Part shown: one piece after another, positions 63,201 through 64,000 of the stretch | How the letters are laid out: each line of letters starts with the position of its first letter | Position numbering within the stretch: position 1 is the first letter of the stretch | Assembly (NCBI GenBank): GCA_944739405.2 | Contig: OX123191.2 | Coordinates: forward strand, 7,730,830 to 7,794,829 | DNA: 64,000 nt | Direction of reading: 5' to 3' | Source of the DNA: Euclidia mi | Lineage: Eukaryota > Arthropoda > Insecta > Lepidoptera > Erebidae | Notes under the pieces: model-generated | The model's input: the letters and a program-made list of their open reading frames with translations, nothing else | What the model was told of the DNA's origin: nothing | The model's database searches: none | Made by a program: the position numbers and the translations under genes

Positions 63201-63305
63201 CCGCTCTCAAGTGAAAGTGATTTGTGTAGTGAAGTGAATCAAGCAGCTTCATCCCGAAACCACCATGAGACTGCCCTTCTGAGACGAAGATTGCCGAACA
63301 ACCAG

Positions 63306-63356
63306 GATGAAATGGGGTGCTGACAATCCGTATTCTTAATCCGTCACCACACGGAC
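63306..63356 (-). repeat. SINE head fragment (family S3)
   Basis: 'gatgaaatggggtgctgaca' and 'ttcttaatccgtcaccacac' match the outer end of the S3 copy at 14625-14852. It replaces the sequence expected downstream of the hsp-like leader. Confidence 0.65.
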
Positions 63357-63519
63357 TGATGAGTGATATGCCGATGAGTGTATTTATATGATTTTATATA
63401 ATTTCTTAATAATATTAGTTTAGTAGTATTCTTAATAATATAGAAAGTATACCAATCAGGTATTAGTCTTGAAAAAATAAACCACATAATAAAATATAGA
63501 AATTTTGTTTTTTATATTT

Positions 63520-63612
63520 TTACTTTGCAAAATTCAGCTTCTTGCACCCAAAAGTCTTGGCTGCGGCTTGTCTGTCAATCAGTCAGTAACGCAAGGATTT
63601 TATATATACAGA
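63520..63612 (-). repeat. repeat fragment (S8)
   Basis: 'cagcttcttgcaccc', 'ggctgcggcttgtctgtcaa' and 'cagtaacgcaaggatt' are the complement of the start of the S8 copy at 28472-28680. Confidence 0.6.
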
Positions 63613-64000
63613 TTAATAGTTTTATTTAAAGTCATGAGATATTCACTGAACGTCATTCTTTCTAAAATCTGTGAGAACATTATTTAATTAGTCGTAACCT
63701 ACATTTACGTACTCATAATTACTTATGCCCGGTTTTTGAGGTACTTTTATCGGTGGTTTATCTATCCGTTAGCGTTATTGGTTCGATAACTTAGAAAAGT
63801 GCGTTTCTGAACAACGCATCAACATAATCTCCAGTTATCCTTAGTTTAACTTAACGGACCAATGTTCGCCGTTTATCGGTTTCATTACTTTATTTGAAGT
63901 TTGACTTTTGTCAAACGTTTTGACGCATTATGATATTATTATTTTAATACAATAACGAGCAACTAGTTGTTTACTCCTGAAAAAAAACATATACGATTTG
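63613..64000. other. no feature recognised
   Basis: AT-rich DNA to the window end, no supported gene or repeat. Confidence 0.4.

Overview
The window looks like lepidopteran (moth or butterfly) nuclear DNA. The basis is the repeat content: tRNA-derived SINEs ending in 'ctaccccttcggggat' plus 'aggcgtga', SINEs ending in 'aaaggctgatgatgatg', a repeat with 'gagcagacggatcgcc', and 'ccgggtcagctagt' ends. I recognise these from moth and butterfly genomes but could not search for them. I see no convincing host protein-coding gene and no free-standing tRNA or rRNA gene. Nearly everything I can explain is mobile DNA, much of it nested, as in heterochromatin or a W chromosome (inference).

Layout. 1-4.4 kb: fragments of an LTR-element gag and of a LINE 3' end, hairpins and a lepidopteran repeat. 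4.4-8.6 kb: a piggyBac-like deletion derivative and a Penelope-like element (PLE) framed by 735-bp inverted arms that include half of the piggyBac-like element. 8.6-10.6 kb: SINEs and a small TIR element. 10.6-13.9 kb: an RTE-type LINE with an uninterrupted 1038-codon EN-RT frame. 14.0-16.1 kb: a complete-ended piggyBac-like element (TTAA on both sides) broken by a SINE with a 12-bp target duplication. 16-25 kb: SINEs, MITEs and unexplained AT-rich DNA. 25.1-27.8 kb: a decayed LINE (LINE-gamma, minus strand) holding a MITE and a micro-palindromic insertion. 28-36 kb: SINEs, a hAT-type MITE, unexplained DNA.

36-61 kb is a nest. LINE-alpha copy A (minus) is split by a 4.9-kb non-autonomous LTR retrotransposon whose 402-bp LTRs look identical and which is flanked by AGTA. 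LINE-alpha copy B (plus) is split by an 11.7-kb BEL/Pao element (BEL1; LTRs differ at 3 of 613 positions, AACTC on both sides). BEL1 is itself split in its leader by a nearly intact two-ORF LINE (LINE-delta). Copy B ends against LINE-beta, and a 669-bp block spanning that junction recurs in inverted orientation inside LINE-beta. 61.1-62.8 kb: the 5' part of a second BEL/Pao element (BEL2). 63.0-63.25 kb: a perfect heat-shock element and TATA box resembling an hsp promoter, with no recognisable hsp gene after it.

The elements relate by nesting order and by possible trans-mobilisation. LINE-gamma shares its 3' tail with one SINE family, and the LTR element lacks most of pol, so it must use another element's enzymes. 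Coordinates of ends supported by target-site duplications are firm; other repeat borders are approximate.
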